DNA from: Ideonella sp. MAG2
GTDB lineage: Bacteria > Pseudomonadota > Gammaproteobacteria > Burkholderiales > Burkholderiaceae_C
DNA: 64,000 nt
NCBI GenBank assembly: GCA_004359425.1
Contig: PTEU01000002.1
Coordinates: 848,788 to 912,787, forward strand
Reading direction: 5' to 3'
Notes under the pieces: generated by a model
The model's database searches: none
What the model saw: only the letters and a program-made list of their open reading frames with translations
Told to the model about the DNA's origin: nothing
Program-made: the position numbers and the translations under genes
Shown here: positions 11,123 to 20,199 of the stretch, piece by piece
How the letters are laid out: each line of letters opens with the position of its first letter
How positions within the stretch are numbered: the stretch's first letter is position 1

Positions 11123-12381
11123 GCCATGGCCTCCAGTTGAGCTTTGGCTTCGGGCAGGCGGAGTTGGCCGGAGATCAGGCGGGGGAGGAGGGTGTCGCGC
11201 AGATCAGAAATAGCTTCCGCGTGGTTCGCATTGCGGTCAATGCCATTACGCAACGCTTGCGCTATCTCGTCAAACGCCTGCAACACATCGCTCGGAACAC
11301 ACGGGACGAGAAGTCGATAGACATTCTCCCGGTTCAAGCCAGGCACTGCAGCATCGGTGTTCATGTCACTCAGGCCCAATGTGCGCAGCAGTTGATGACA
11401 GTAATTCAACGGCCGCCCTGGCTTGACATAGAACACCGTGTCGATGGGATAAAAGGGTCGACTCTCCCAGTAGATGCTGCCAACTGTCCCTTTGCGCCCA
11501 ACAATGATGGAAGGACCAGAGACCAACGCCTCATCGTGCCAACCGGTGATGCCACCCGATCCGTAGACTGGCACTCTGCCGGGCCTGCGCTTCTCGGCCT
11601 TCAAGGCTTTCCCGTACGCAAGCTCCATTAACGAGTCGATGCGTGTAGGCATCCACCCCTTCGGCACCAACCCCAACTCCGTCTCTTCCAACGCATCCGG
11701 AAACAGCGCGGCCGTGGCCTCGTCCATGCCTTCGGGGGCGCGGCCTGCCGTCTTGGCGCGCACGGGGTCGAAATCAACGAACCACGACTTGAACAGCGCC
11801 TGAGCAATGGCTTCGAGAGTGGCGTTGGTTTCGCGCAGGAGGGCGATGCGGTCGTCCAAGCTACCCAATATCGCAGCAATTTCACGCTGAACAGACATAG
11901 GTGGCAAATTGATCGGAACCGCTGCAAGAATTCCCGTATTCAGATTGGGCATAGTTGCACCCACAGCGTGCCGCACCAACCATTGCTTTGTATCAGGCAA
12001 GCGCAAGCAGTGCGAAATGAATTTCGGGTCTGAAATGCGCTCAACTCCCAAGCGAACCTTCAAGCAACCAGTGCCACAAAACCACCCGACCTCATGCTCA
12101 CGGATCAACGCATTTTTCGTAACATCGCCACGGCGGCTAAACACAATGTCATTCAACATCAGCTTATGCTGGGACAGGCGATCAACGTCTGATTGATCGA
12201 TTCGTGCAATGCCATCGACAACGATTCCGCCATCGCCAATGTTTGTTGGCATGACAACTGGGATGCCCACCTCTTTGTAGTCGGATGTATGCAACTGGCT
12301 GCCGAAGGGACCCGTTTGAATAGTGCCCCCCTGCGCGGCACAAATCTCACCTAGGGTTGTGAGTCGCCATTCAGCACTCAT
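11119..12381 (-). CDS. hsdS: Type I restriction enzyme, S (specificity) subunit
   Basis: Recognises the DNA target for HsdM and HsdR. The 420-residue protein shows two target-recognition domains (start [21 protein letters not shown] and about residue 245 KGWMPTRIDSLMELAYGKALK). Each is followed by a conserved helix; the central one is IAAILGSLDDRIALLRETNATLEAIAQALFKSWF and the C-terminal one ends LRDTLLPRLISGQL. I choose the ATG at 12381 because the homology begins there; the frame is open 29 codons further but those residues are non-family. It overlaps the DUF1016 gene by 11 bases. Confidence 0.94.
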   Translation of the reverse strand: MSAEWRLTTLGEICAAQGGTIQTGPFGSQLHTSDYKEVGIPVVMPTNIGDGGIVVDGIARIDQSDVDRLSQHKLMLNDIVFSRRGDVTKNALIREHEVGWFCGTGCLKVRLGVERISDPKFISHCLRLPDTKQWLVRHAVGATMPNLNTGILAAVPINLPPMSVQREIAAILGSLDDRIALLRETNATLEAIAQALFKSWFVDFDPVRAKTAGRAPEGMDEATAALFPDALEETELGLVPKGWMPTRIDSLMELAYGKALKAEKRRPGRVPVYGSGGITGWHDEALVSGPSIIVGRKGTVGSIYWESRPFYPIDTVFYVKPGRPLNYCHQLLRTLGLSDMNTDAAVPGLNRENVYRLLVPCVPSDVLQAFDEIAQALRNGIDRNANHAEAISDLRDTLLPRLISGQLRLPEAKAQLEAMA

Positions 12382-13507
12382 CCCCACCCCCTCCCACATC
12401 AGCCGATTCCCCACCATCCCCCCGCCCCAACTCCCGCTCCAACTGCTCAATGCTCGGCAGCTTGCCACGCAAGGCTTCGGGTAGGGTGTGCGAGAGGGTA
12501 TAGGTGGACAGGCCCATGGGCTTTTGGATGTCGCTCAGCGCGTATTCGGCCACCAGCCGGTCTTTGCTTTTGCACAGCAGCAGGCCGATGGTGGGGGCGT
12601 CGCCATCTTGGCGCATTTGCGCGTCCACGGCCTTGAGGTAGAAGTTGAGCTTGCCGGCAAACTCGGGCTCAAAGTCCACGGTCTTAAGCTCCACCACCAC
12701 ATAGCAGTGCAGGCGCACATGGTAGAAAAGCAGGTCGAGAAGGAAGTCTCTCTCGCCCACTTGCAGCGGCACTTGCCGCCCAAGGTAGGCAAAGCCAGCG
12801 CCCAGTTCTAGCAAGAATTGGGTCACGTGCTCGATCAGGGCAGTTTCCAACTCGCGCTCGGTGTGCTCGGGCGTCAGGCTTAAAAAGTCGAACACATACG
12901 GGTCTTTGAGCAGTTGCCGCGCCAGGTCTGATTGCGGTGTGGGCAGGGTGTTCGCAAAGTTGGTGATGGCCCGACCTTCGCGCTGCCACAGGCCGCTTTC
13001 GATCTGGTGCGTCAGCACGCTGCGGCTCCAGCCGTGCGCCTGGGTTTGCTGGACGTAGTACAGCGCTTCGTCGGGCTCGCGGCATTTGGTCAGGATCACC
13101 ACATGGTGCCACCAGGGGATGCTCATCAATTGCGAAGCAGGCTGCTTCGCAATTTGGGGAGCCCGGCTCCAAAACGTCACCCAGCGGCGCATTTGCTCCA
13201 GGTTGCGCTTGGAGAAACCCGCCACGCCAGGGAACTCCGCCATCAAGTCCGCACTGAGCTGAGCCAAAAAGCCCTGGCCCCAGGCCATGGTGCTCTGGCG
13301 GGCGACGATGTCTACGCCCAGGTCCCAATAGAACTCCAGCACGGTGGAGTTGACCGCTACGGCCGCCTTGAGTTGCACCTGCCGGTAGCGGCCCTTGAGG
13401 TCGGCCAGCCACTGGCGGTACTCGGGGGAGGCCCCCATTTCTGCAACCCCTGGTTGCAGACTTGACGCAGCCGTTTGCACCGATTTGGCCTTGCGCTCAG
13501 AACTCAT
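12371..13507 (-). CDS. DUF1016/YhcG-type PD-(D/E)xK nuclease
   Basis: The 378-residue protein has the DUF1016 N-terminal domain ([33 protein letters not shown]). A C-terminal PD-(D/E)xK nuclease-like domain follows: [23 protein letters not shown], with D and ExK spaced as in the family. These proteins are common passengers between hsdM and hsdS. Their role is not settled; template or restriction-linked cleavage is suspected. The gene overlaps hsdM by 11 bases and hsdS by 11. A perfect 13-bp hairpin repeat lies inside the coding sequence at 13128-13154 and encodes a short QIAKQPASQ stretch that looks inserted between family-conserved parts. Confidence 0.92.
   Translation of the reverse strand: MSSERKAKSVQTAASSLQPGVAEMGASPEYRQWLADLKGRYRQVQLKAAVAVNSTVLEFYWDLGVDIVARQSTMAWGQGFLAQLSADLMAEFPGVAGFSKRNLEQMRRWVTFWSRAPQIAKQPASQLMSIPWWHHVVILTKCREPDEALYYVQQTQAHGWSRSVLTHQIESGLWQREGRAITNFANTLPTPQSDLARQLLKDPYVFDFLSLTPEHTERELETALIEHVTQFLLELGAGFAYLGRQVPLQVGERDFLLDLLFYHVRLHCYVVVELKTVDFEPEFAGKLNFYLKAVDAQMRQDGDAPTIGLLLCKSKDRLVAEYALSDIQKPMGLSTYTLSHTLPEALRGKLPSIEQLERELGRGDGGESADVGGGGDEC
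13128..13154. repeat. Intragenic palindromic hairpin, TTCGCAA type
   Basis: AATTGCGAAGCAG and its exact reverse complement are separated by one base inside the DUF1016 gene. A related hairpin, GTCTTCGCA-AAA-TGCGAAGAC, lies in a LysR gene at 58435. Both are in frame and keep the host gene open, so they may be copies of a small dispersed palindromic element. Confidence 0.6.
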
Positions 13508-15059
13508 ACCCCAGCCCCCCCAGCTTCTGCCGGATCAGCGCATCCAGCTCCGCGCCTTTGGCCATTTGCTCGCCTAGGCGTTCGGTGAGCTTTTGCATCT
13601 TGTCGGCAAAGGCCTCGTCGTCGTCTTCCACTTCTTCGGCGCCCACATAGCGGCCGGGGGTCAGCACATGGCCGTGCTGGGCGATCTCGGCCAGGGGCAC
13701 GCTGCGGCAGAAGCCGGGCACATCTGCATAAGTGGTGATGCTGGCGCCCGCCTCAACCTCGCCGCGCCAGGCGGCCACGGTCTCGGCAATGCGGGCAATG
13801 GCTGCATCATCCAGCTCGGCCTGCACGCGGCTGATCATGTGGCCCTGCTTGCGGGCGTCGATGAACAGCACTTCACCTTTGCGCGCTTTGTGCTTGGCCA
13901 AGAACCACAGGCAGGCGGGGATTTGGGTGTTGAAGAACAACTGGCCCGGCAGGGCCACCATGACCTCTACCACGTCGGCATCCACCATGGCGGCGCGGAT
14001 CACGCCTTCGTTGTTTTGGCTGCTGCTCATGCTGCCGTTGGCCAGCACAATGCCGGCGCGGCCGGTGTCTTTCAGGTGGTGCAGCATGTGCTGCAGCCAA
14101 GCATAGTTGGCGTTGCCTTGCGGTGGGTCGCCATAGTGCCAGCGGGGGTCGCCCTCCAGGCTGCCATGCCACCAGTCGCTGATGTTGAAGGGCGGGTTGG
14201 CCAAGATGAAATCCGCCCGCAGGTCGGGGTGCTGGTTGCGGATGAAGGTGTCGCCGGGCTCACGGCCTAAGTTGAAGTCAATGCCGCGAATGGCCAGGTT
14301 CATGGCGGCCAGGCGCCAGGTGGTGGGGTTGGCTTCTTGGCCGTAGATGGCCACGTCGCCTTTTCTGCCGCCGTGGGCCTCAATGAACTTCTCGCTTTGC
14401 ACAAACATGCCGCCCGAGCCGCAGCAGGGGTCGTAGACCTTGCCGTGGTGGGGGCTAAGCACGGCCACCAGGGTTTTGACGATGCTGGCCGGGGTGTAGA
14501 ACTGCCCGCCCCGCTTGCCCTCAGCGCTGGCGAACATGCCCAAGAAGTATTCGTAGACCTGACCCAGCACGTCGCGGGCCTCGGCGGCATTGCCGCCAAA
14601 GCCGATGGTGGAGATCAAATCCACCAGCTCGCCCAGCTTGCCGTCGGGCAATTGTGCGCGGGCATAGCGCTTGTCCAAAATGCCTTTGAGCTTGGGGTTC
14701 TCGGCCTCAATCAGGCTCAGCGCGTCGTCAATGTGCTTGCCAATGGTGGGCTGCTTGGCAGCGGCGCGAATGGCCTCCCAGCGCGCAGCCTCGGGCACCC
14801 AAAACGCGTTCACCTCTTTGTAGTAGTCGCGGTCTTCCAGCTCGGCGGCAATGTCCTCTGCGCTGGCCTCGCCGTAGTAGTACTCGTCATCCGGGTTGGT
14901 CAGCCGGGCGTGCAGCTCGGCATGCCGCGCGGCAAAGGTGTCAGAGATGTACTTGACGAAGATGAGGCCCAGCACCAAGTGCTTGTATTCGGCCGCGTCC
15001 ATATTGGCGCGCAGCTTGTCGGCCGTGGCCCAGAGGGTTTTCTTGATGTCGTCGAGCAT
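13497..15059 (-). CDS. hsdM: Type I restriction enzyme, M (methyltransferase) subunit
   Basis: S-adenosylmethionine-dependent adenine N6-methyltransferase of the restriction complex. It has the N-terminal HsdM helical domain ([32 protein letters not shown]), the AdoMet motif [13 protein letters not shown] near residue 200 and the catalytic [10 protein letters not shown]. The 520-residue length is normal. I place the start at the ATG at 15059 ([10 protein letters not shown]), where homology begins; an upstream in-frame extension of 18 codons is unlikely. It is the first gene of the minus-strand defence cluster, so the island promoter should lie just upstream, in 15060-15372. Confidence 0.95.
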   Translation of the reverse strand: MLDDIKKTLWATADKLRANMDAAEYKHLVLGLIFVKYISDTFAARHAELHARLTNPDDEYYYGEASAEDIAAELEDRDYYKEVNAFWVPEAARWEAIRAAAKQPTIGKHIDDALSLIEAENPKLKGILDKRYARAQLPDGKLGELVDLISTIGFGGNAAEARDVLGQVYEYFLGMFASAEGKRGGQFYTPASIVKTLVAVLSPHHGKVYDPCCGSGGMFVQSEKFIEAHGGRKGDVAIYGQEANPTTWRLAAMNLAIRGIDFNLGREPGDTFIRNQHPDLRADFILANPPFNISDWWHGSLEGDPRWHYGDPPQGNANYAWLQHMLHHLKDTGRAGIVLANGSMSSSQNNEGVIRAAMVDADVVEVMVALPGQLFFNTQIPACLWFLAKHKARKGEVLFIDARKQGHMISRVQAELDDAAIARIAETVAAWRGEVEAGASITTYADVPGFCRSVPLAEIAQHGHVLTPGRYVGAEEVEDDDEAFADKMQKLTERLGEQMAKGAELDALIRQKLGGLGYEF

Positions 15060-15184
15060 GGGTTCCAGAGACCGGGGAGAAGGTGAACGTGGGGCAGTGA
15101 GGCCGCCCGCCAAACGCCGACGATCTTAATGGGCCAACCGAGCACAGACGCCACCTTGCGGCATGAATTTCAGGCGCCGCTTGG

Positions 15185-15332
15185 CTAGGCCACGGCACTT
15201 GGCCCTTGCTGGTGCACCCGGCAATACTGAAACTCACCAAACCGCGCCTCGTTGCCCCAGCAGAACTTGCCCTCGGCAACGCTGATCTTGGCCTTCCATG
15301 CCACACAGGCAGGTGAGCTGGCGCAAGCACCC
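15185..15332 (-). pseudogene. Possible small zinc-ribbon-like remnant
   Basis: Within the 313-base gap between hsdM and the lysin gene, one minus-strand frame reads CASSPACVAWKAKISVAEGKF, then CWGNEARFGEFQYCRVHQQ, and ends at TAG. The Cys spacing and the final YCRVH resemble a small Cys/His metal-binding protein, but there is no start codon in frame after the preceding stop. I read it as a relic. No other gene is visible in 15060-15372; the hsdM promoter must also lie here. Confidence 0.3.
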
Positions 15333-15372
15333 TCTCAATCAGGCCGTTGATTCCAAGAGCCTGTAGCGGTGG

Positions 15373-15972
15373 TCAATCTACCCGCGCCTTCCGCAGCACC
15401 CTCTCGTACTCCTCCGCATAGGCCTTGATCACCGCTGCGCTGTCGGTGCCGTTGATGATGCGCCGCGCATTGAGATAGTCCGTCTTCTCGGCGTTGATGT
15501 AGTCCGCCAGCTTCTTGCCGGTGTAAAGCCCCTTGCGCATGCCCACTGACATGATGCGATAGGCGTTGGTGGGTTCGAGGGTCAACTCCGGTTGATCCAC
15601 AAACAGCTTGCCAACGCCGAGGGCTTGGCCCATCTTCAAGTAGTTGGCTCTGCCGGTCAGTTGCACATAGCCACGGCCCTTGTAGCGCACGCCGTCACCC
15701 GCTTGCGTGTTGCCGAGTCTGGCCCCGATCTTGGTCCCTGGCTCGTACTTGTTGAAGTAAGCGGGTGCGCCCCGCTCGATGATGGGCTGGAAGGTGTGAG
15801 CACATTCGTGCTCAACGGTGGCCAGCATATAGGCCACCCATCGGTCATCGTCGATGTCTGGGTCAATTTCAATGAAACCCAAGAGTTGGTCCAGGCCTTG
15901 ATACTGCGCCGCATTGATTTTCCCGGTGGCCTTTTCGTAAGCGGCAGCGACGACTTGGTGGTTGTAGAACAC
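15373..15972 (-). CDS. GH19-like lysozyme/endolysin domain protein
   Basis: A one-domain cell-wall hydrolase of 199 residues. The signature [15 protein letters not shown] near residue 95 is the hallmark of chitinase-class-I-like lysozymes used by phages and bacteriocin systems. A likely catalytic Glu lies in the preceding helix ([18 protein letters not shown]). There is no signal peptide, so export would need a holin or another route. It stands alone, with no holin or phage structural genes nearby, which suggests either a domesticated lysin or a prophage remnant. Its start is the ATG at 15972, preceded by a weak GGAG. Confidence 0.85.
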   Translation of the reverse strand: MFYNHQVVAAAYEKATGKINAAQYQGLDQLLGFIEIDPDIDDDRWVAYMLATVEHECAHTFQPIIERGAPAYFNKYEPGTKIGARLGNTQAGDGVRYKGRGYVQLTGRANYLKMGQALGVGKLFVDQPELTLEPTNAYRIMSVGMRKGLYTGKKLADYINAEKTDYLNARRIINGTDSAAVIKAYAEEYERVLRKARVD

Positions 15973-16184
15973 GTTGGTCTCCTAAGGTTTGCTGGGCTGT
16001 TTGAACGTGCCTGCGGCGCAGGCTTTGGGGCATAGACTGTCATGCGACCCACGCCAACGGACATCCTCAGTTCGAGGGATCGCGTGCGGGAATGAGTCCA
16101 TCGTCTTGGGGATGTCAGACGAGATGAACCGCGTGACAGTTGCCCAGAAACCCCGTTCACCACCCCGATCTGAGAGAAGACACC

Positions 16185-16838
16185 ATGCCCACTGCCGAAC
16201 ACGCCATCCGCTGGGACCCGAGCCAAGGTGGCCCTCAACACTTGAGCCAGGTGGCCAGCATGCTGGGGCTGCGTGAAGGGAAATGGAAGCACATGACGGT
16301 GCGCTACTTCAGCGTAGAAGGGCCGGTAGCGTTGCCGCCGGGCTATCGCCTGATAGGCCGCGAGCGCACAGGGCCGGATGGCACCGAATGCATGGTGAAG
16401 CTGCGTGGCCCAGCGCCGCTGCCCGAGCCCCTGCTGCCATGGGCCATCCCCCTGAAAGGCGAGCTCAAGCGCAAGCAGGAGTTTGATGTGTCGTGGGGGG
16501 CCGAGGGGCCTCTGACCAGTGCGCTGTCGGTCAGTGGCACGGTGGTGGCAGCATCGCTTCAGGAGGTGCTGACAGACGGCTACCACGCCACCCCTTCTGA
16601 GCGCATGCACCAGATGGTGCGCCTCAAAGACAAAGCCTTGGACATCACCATAGAAGCTTGGCACTTGCACAGTGGCCGCCACATTTTTGAGGTCTCAGGT
16701 GAGGGCGAAGTGGGTGCAGATGGCCTGCCCATGGATGTCGCAAGCGATGCCTTCCAGTTGCGAGTGGTCCGCCCCTTAACAGCAGGGAGCCTCAAGGCCC
16801 TGGCGCAGGGCTTGACGACCTTGGCCGAGCAAACTTGA
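16185..16838 (+). CDS. Conserved-looking hypothetical protein
   Basis: Not recognised. The 217-residue soluble product has no signal peptide or membrane segment. It is rich in beta-type segments (PPGYRLIGRERTGPDGTECMVKL, LDITIEAWHLHSGRHIFEVSG) and ends in a short helix. I choose the ATG at 16185 because GAGAGAAGACACC precedes it; the frame is open to 16140. Codon use fits the host, so it is probably a real resident gene. It stands alone between the lysin gene, which is divergent, and a small membrane protein locus. Confidence 0.65.
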   Translation: MPTAEHAIRWDPSQGGPQHLSQVASMLGLREGKWKHMTVRYFSVEGPVALPPGYRLIGRERTGPDGTECMVKLRGPAPLPEPLLPWAIPLKGELKRKQEFDVSWGAEGPLTSALSVSGTVVAASLQEVLTDGYHATPSERMHQMVRLKDKALDITIEAWHLHSGRHIFEVSGEGEVGADGLPMDVASDAFQLRVVRPLTAGSLKALAQGLTTLAEQT

Positions 16839-16996
16839 GACGCGGGCAAGCGCCTGGTGAGGCTGGCCGCCGAGAGGCCTGACGACTGCGTCTACACTGC
16901 GCGCCAGCTCAGTCTTTGCCTTTGTCATGTCGTCAGTTCTTCAGGCGCTCGTAGCGCCATTGGCCCCCTGTTTGTTTGCGGCTGGCAGCGCCCCCC

Positions 16997-17182
16997 ATGG
17001 CTAAAAGGACCAAGCCGCGCAGCAAGCTCAAAGCTCAGCCGCAGCAACTGCTGGCTAAGCGCCTAGAAGCCCCCACTGAACAGTGCTTTAGGTTGGCCGA
17101 CCAAGACGGCTGGGGCGTGGCGGTGGTGGCCGGCTTTGGCTGGCTGCTGATGTGGTGGGCAGCGCTGGCCGATGGGCGGTGA
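16997..17182 (+). CDS. N-terminal part of a probable frameshifted membrane protein
   Basis: Encodes a basic N-terminus (MAKRTKPRSKLKAQPQQ) and a membrane segment (WGVAVVAGFGWLLMWWAALA) before TGA at 17182. The next gene overlaps it in another frame and reads on as the extracytoplasmic part, so the two look like one protein broken by loss of one base in the GGGCGG run near 17172-17178. The ATG at 16997 is preferred over the one at 16976 because the basic N-terminus follows it. Confidence 0.5.
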   Translation: MAKRTKPRSKLKAQPQQLLAKRLEAPTEQCFRLADQDGWGVAVVAGFGWLLMWWAALADGR

Positions 17183-17706
17183 ACTGGCACCACGCGGTGG
17201 CCTCTGTGCAGCCCGTCTCGGCGATCCGATCTCCAGCCCTCGCTGAGCTGCTACGCCAGCCCCCGGAGGTGGGCGAGATGGTGCATATACAGGCACAGGT
17301 GCGCTGCGCTGAGAAGCCGGACCCCAACACCAATAGCGAGGTGGCGTGGCGTCTACTGGATTGCAAACAACGCATTTGGAGCGATGCGGGGCAAGCGCTG
17401 ACGCTGCACTTGAGCGAGCCCGTGGAGCCCCAACTGCAGGCCGACGTGATGGAGCCCTTGGGTCATCGATGGCCAGGCGTGGAGGTGCCCCCGCAGCCCG
17501 CCCACTCAGTGGGCTTTATTGGGCAAGTCACCCGGATTGAACGAGCGGCGGGCCAGACGGTGGCTTTGCACATTGACACCCGCGCCTTGCCATCCAATTC
17601 GGGTGGCCGCCGCATTGCGGTTTTGTCCACCGTGCTAGCGGCCGCCTTGGCCCTGTTGCATGGCGGGCTGGGCTTGTTCGCATCTCTGGCCAGACGCCGC
17701 CGCTAA
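17152..17706 (+). CDS. Membrane-anchored protein, possibly the C-terminal part of a split gene
   Basis: Not recognised by family. The 184-residue frame begins inside the preceding one. It contains a beta-rich middle part (VGEMVHIQAQVRCAE, WRLLDCKQRIWSD, then VGFIGQVTRIERAAGQ) and ends with one membrane helix (IAVLSTVLAAALALLHGGLGLFASL) and RRRR. An N-terminal helix in the overlapping frame plus this C-terminal helix is the layout of GIDE-like membrane proteins, but the match is a loose impression. Its stop is separated from the convergent rtcA stop by overlap at 17703-17706. Confidence 0.55.
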   Translation: MVGSAGRWAVNWHHAVASVQPVSAIRSPALAELLRQPPEVGEMVHIQAQVRCAEKPDPNTNSEVAWRLLDCKQRIWSDAGQALTLHLSEPVEPQLQADVMEPLGHRWPGVEVPPQPAHSVGFIGQVTRIERAAGQTVALHIDTRALPSNSGGRRIAVLSTVLAAALALLHGGLGLFASLARRRR

Positions 17707-18761
17707 GCCCCTGGCAGGCAGCGCACCAGCCATCCGCCCTCGGCAGCTTGAGTGTCAAACCTCAGGGGCAGAAACTGCTGGATCACGCCCATATTGCTAT
17801 GGGCATGCGGCGTGAGTTCGGTGCAGGTGTAGGCGGCCGCCTGCCCGCTGTGCCGCACGGCCAAGGCCAACGGTAGTGCCCATTGGTCTGCCAGATACGG
17901 CCCCAGCGCGGCCGTGCTGGCCAGATAGTGACGCGCTTGCTGCACCACCCGCGTGGCCACCTCTTCGGCGCTGATGCCCTTGCTGCCAAACTCAGTGAAC
18001 ACTTCGGTCACATGCTCGTGGGCCAGCGTCAGCATCAGCGCATTGCCGGGGCCTTCGTTGGCGCGCACCACGGGCTGGCGCAGCTGCTCCTGGGCCCAGC
18101 CCATGGCCTGGCCCACGGCCTCTAGCTCTCGGTGAGCCACATTGCGCGGCAGCGCCGGCGCCAGACACTCGGCATAGGCCTCTTGGCGCTCGCCGCGCGC
18201 CAGCAAATCAAAAGGCTGCAAGGCGCCTGCGGGCGCAATGGTCACCTCCACCTCGCCACCACCCGCCGGGTAAAAACCCATGCGGCGCAGCGTGAGCGTG
18301 CAATGCGCCCCCAAACGAGCCAGCAGCGGCATATAGCTGCGCTGCAGAAAATGCGCTGGCGGCGCCATGGGGTTGTGTGTGCCCCCACTGAGCAACACCG
18401 TGCTGGGCGCTGCCGCCTGCATCAGCGCCGGCCACACGGTTTGCAGCACCAAGGTGCAACTGCCCGCACTGCCCACACTGAAGCGGTAGTCACCCGCCTG
18501 CACCGCCCCCGGCTCAAAGTGCAGCGTGCTCGCGTTCAACTCGGCACCTTGCACCTGCGCGTCGCAGACCTCCTGCGCAGCCAACACACAGGTCAAGTGC
18601 TGGCGCATCAAGCCCGGCTTGGCCCGACGCGCACGGATGTTGCGCAACACAAAGGGCTGGCCCGTACACATGGACAGCGCCAGCGCGGTGCGCAGAATCT
18701 GGCCGCCACCTTCACCGGTGGAGCCGTCGAGTTCAATCCATTGTTGTTCTTGGTTTTTCAT
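17703..18761 (-). CDS. rtcA: RNA 3'-terminal phosphate cyclase
   Basis: Converts RNA 3'-phosphate ends to 2',3'-cyclic phosphates through an RtcA-AMP intermediate, preparing ends for RtcB. The N-terminus IELDGSTGEGGGQILRTALALS is the family signature, and RAKPGLMRQHL follows. Near the C-terminus PHAHSNMGVIQQFLPLRF holds the His expected to be adenylated. The 352-residue length is normal. The ATG at 18761 is preferred to the TTG at 18779. It overlaps the end of the nucleotidyltransferase gene by 29 bases and is the last gene of the rtc operon. Confidence 0.95.
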   Translation of the reverse strand: MKNQEQQWIELDGSTGEGGGQILRTALALSMCTGQPFVLRNIRARRAKPGLMRQHLTCVLAAQEVCDAQVQGAELNASTLHFEPGAVQAGDYRFSVGSAGSCTLVLQTVWPALMQAAAPSTVLLSGGTHNPMAPPAHFLQRSYMPLLARLGAHCTLTLRRMGFYPAGGGEVEVTIAPAGALQPFDLLARGERQEAYAECLAPALPRNVAHRELEAVGQAMGWAQEQLRQPVVRANEGPGNALMLTLAHEHVTEVFTEFGSKGISAEEVATRVVQQARHYLASTAALGPYLADQWALPLALAVRHSGQAAAYTCTELTPHAHSNMGVIQQFLPLRFDTQAAEGGWLVRCLPGA

Positions 18762-19593
18762 GTTTTTGACATGCTTCAAAGTCGAGGACCGCCGCCATCA
18801 AAAAGGCGTCAAGCTCCTCTACGCTGGAGGTCTCTGGGTCACGCTCAGGGGCCTGAACGGCTGCCCCAAGCTCTTGGTCGATGAAGGCGTTCAGTCCCCG
18901 CCAAGGCGGACTGCTTGCAGCCTCCGATGAGCGCATCTTGACTTCCAGCAGTGCATTGATGTCCTTGATCAAGTCGGCATCTGTGACAGGGCTCAAGACC
19001 TGCTGCGCAAGTGTCGCGAAGCGCATGGGTGGAATACCAGCGTTGCTTGCAATCCAGCGTGCAGCCATCAGGGGCCTGAGCACATACAGATATTTTTTGA
19101 ACCGTACCTCATCGCCTTTGAGATAGCCCCGGTAGTTCTTTCGCGCCATCGACAAATAGTGATGCCAACCCTTGGTGGCCGAGAAGTGCCCTGCCGCCAG
19201 TGCCTCCAAACGGGCGCAAGTGTCTTCATGCGCCAGGTACTGAATAGGCGACCTCAGCCATTCGACCAAGGTGGGGTTGGACTGCTGAATCAAACCCAGT
19301 GCTTTACGCAGGTCCCAACCGTTGATGTCCAAGTCACCGCTGATGGGTAACTCGATGACATCTCTGCCGGGATGAACGCTCAAGTACCAGGAGAGTCGAT
19401 GGACATACACAAAGCGGACGTCGTAGTCGCTGTCAGGCGACGCGAAGCCCCAGCCACGGCTGCCCGACTCGCACGCAAACAGGACTCTGACGTCATGCGT
19501 TCGTTCGATTGAACGGAGGTGCTCAAGGATCTGATCACGCATATGCGGATCTACAGGATGCTCAGCGCGCAGAAGTTCGTTGTTGGTTCGCAT
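18733..19593 (-). CDS. Nucleotidyltransferase-fold protein of the rtc operon
   Basis: A predicted nucleotidyltransferase (COG3541-like). FACESGSRGWGFASPDSDYDVRFVYVH contains the GS and the DYDVR metal-binding Asp pair of polymerase-beta-type transferases. Its position among rtcA and rtcB suggests a role in RNA end processing or tailing, but the substrate is unknown. The C-terminal half is helical (KKYLYVLRPLMAARWI). An ATG at 19593 and a GTG at 19626 are both possible starts; neither has a clear ribosome site. Codon use is less GC-biased than in rtcB. It overlaps rtcA and so is probably translated with it. Confidence 0.88.
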   Translation of the reverse strand: MRTNNELLRAEHPVDPHMRDQILEHLRSIERTHDVRVLFACESGSRGWGFASPDSDYDVRFVYVHRLSWYLSVHPGRDVIELPISGDLDINGWDLRKALGLIQQSNPTLVEWLRSPIQYLAHEDTCARLEALAAGHFSATKGWHHYLSMARKNYRGYLKGDEVRFKKYLYVLRPLMAARWIASNAGIPPMRFATLAQQVLSPVTDADLIKDINALLEVKMRSSEAASSPPWRGLNAFIDQELGAAVQAPERDPETSSVEELDAFLMAAVLDFEACQKHEKPRTTMD

Positions 19594-19650
19594 TTTTAGA
19601 CCGCTTGATTTCGAATTGACAGTCACAGATGAGCCGAAGTACTCCCGCCT

Positions 19651-20193
19651 TCAGGTCAGAGTTTGGCTGCTTCCTTGATGGCGGAGGATCCAGGCCAGCA
19701 TGCGCACGGCTCGCCCTCTGGTCCAGGGATCTTCACTCTCTGCCAGTCGTCGCATTTCAACAGCAAATGACTCATCGGCGATCTTGATGGCCAGCCTGCA
19801 GTCGTACACAAAGCATCCAGTAGGCGGCCTTCTCACGATGGATGCGAGCAAGCTCCGCTGCACACGGCGGCACTCGTCAGATTGCAGAGACGCCTGCTTG
19901 AGCCGGTGGCACACCATGTCTCGCAAATACCCCGAGCGGAAAAATCTCGGGCTCAGGTCCAGGTACAGGAGCGCGGCCTTTCTCCAATAGCCAGACCCAG
20001 CCACGATGTCCCTCTGGACCTCAGGCGTCCGAAGCTCCCAGAGAGGGCTGCTGTAGCTGTGGATGCGGTGACAAGCCCTTAACCAGTGCTCCTGTTTCAA
20101 CGGGCTTGACTTGCGCTCCGAGGCCGCTTGCCTGCAAGCAGCGTGCAAGCGGTTCACCTCAGCCTCGGTGGTTCGGATCAGTCGCTCATTCAT
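19651..20193 (-). CDS. Unknown protein between rtcB and the nucleotidyltransferase
   Basis: Not recognised. The 180-residue product is basic, wholly helical and rich in Arg. Its helices include QRDIVAGSGYWRKAALLYLDL, VQRSLLASIVRRPPTGCFVYDCRLAIKIAD and EDPWTRGRAVRMLAWILRHQG, and the last resembles HEAT-like repeats. It starts seven bases after the rtcB stop, so it belongs to the operon. A basic helical protein in an RNA-repair operon could bind RNA or a partner enzyme; that is inference. Confidence 0.7.
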   Translation of the reverse strand: MNERLIRTTEAEVNRLHAACRQAASERKSSPLKQEHWLRACHRIHSYSSPLWELRTPEVQRDIVAGSGYWRKAALLYLDLSPRFFRSGYLRDMVCHRLKQASLQSDECRRVQRSLLASIVRRPPTGCFVYDCRLAIKIADESFAVEMRRLAESEDPWTRGRAVRMLAWILRHQGSSQTLT

Positions 20194-20199
20194 CGTGTC

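Noticed and set aside
15373..15972. Prophage around the lysin gene
   Set aside because: No holin, tail, capsid, terminase or integrase genes nearby; only one lysin-like gene.
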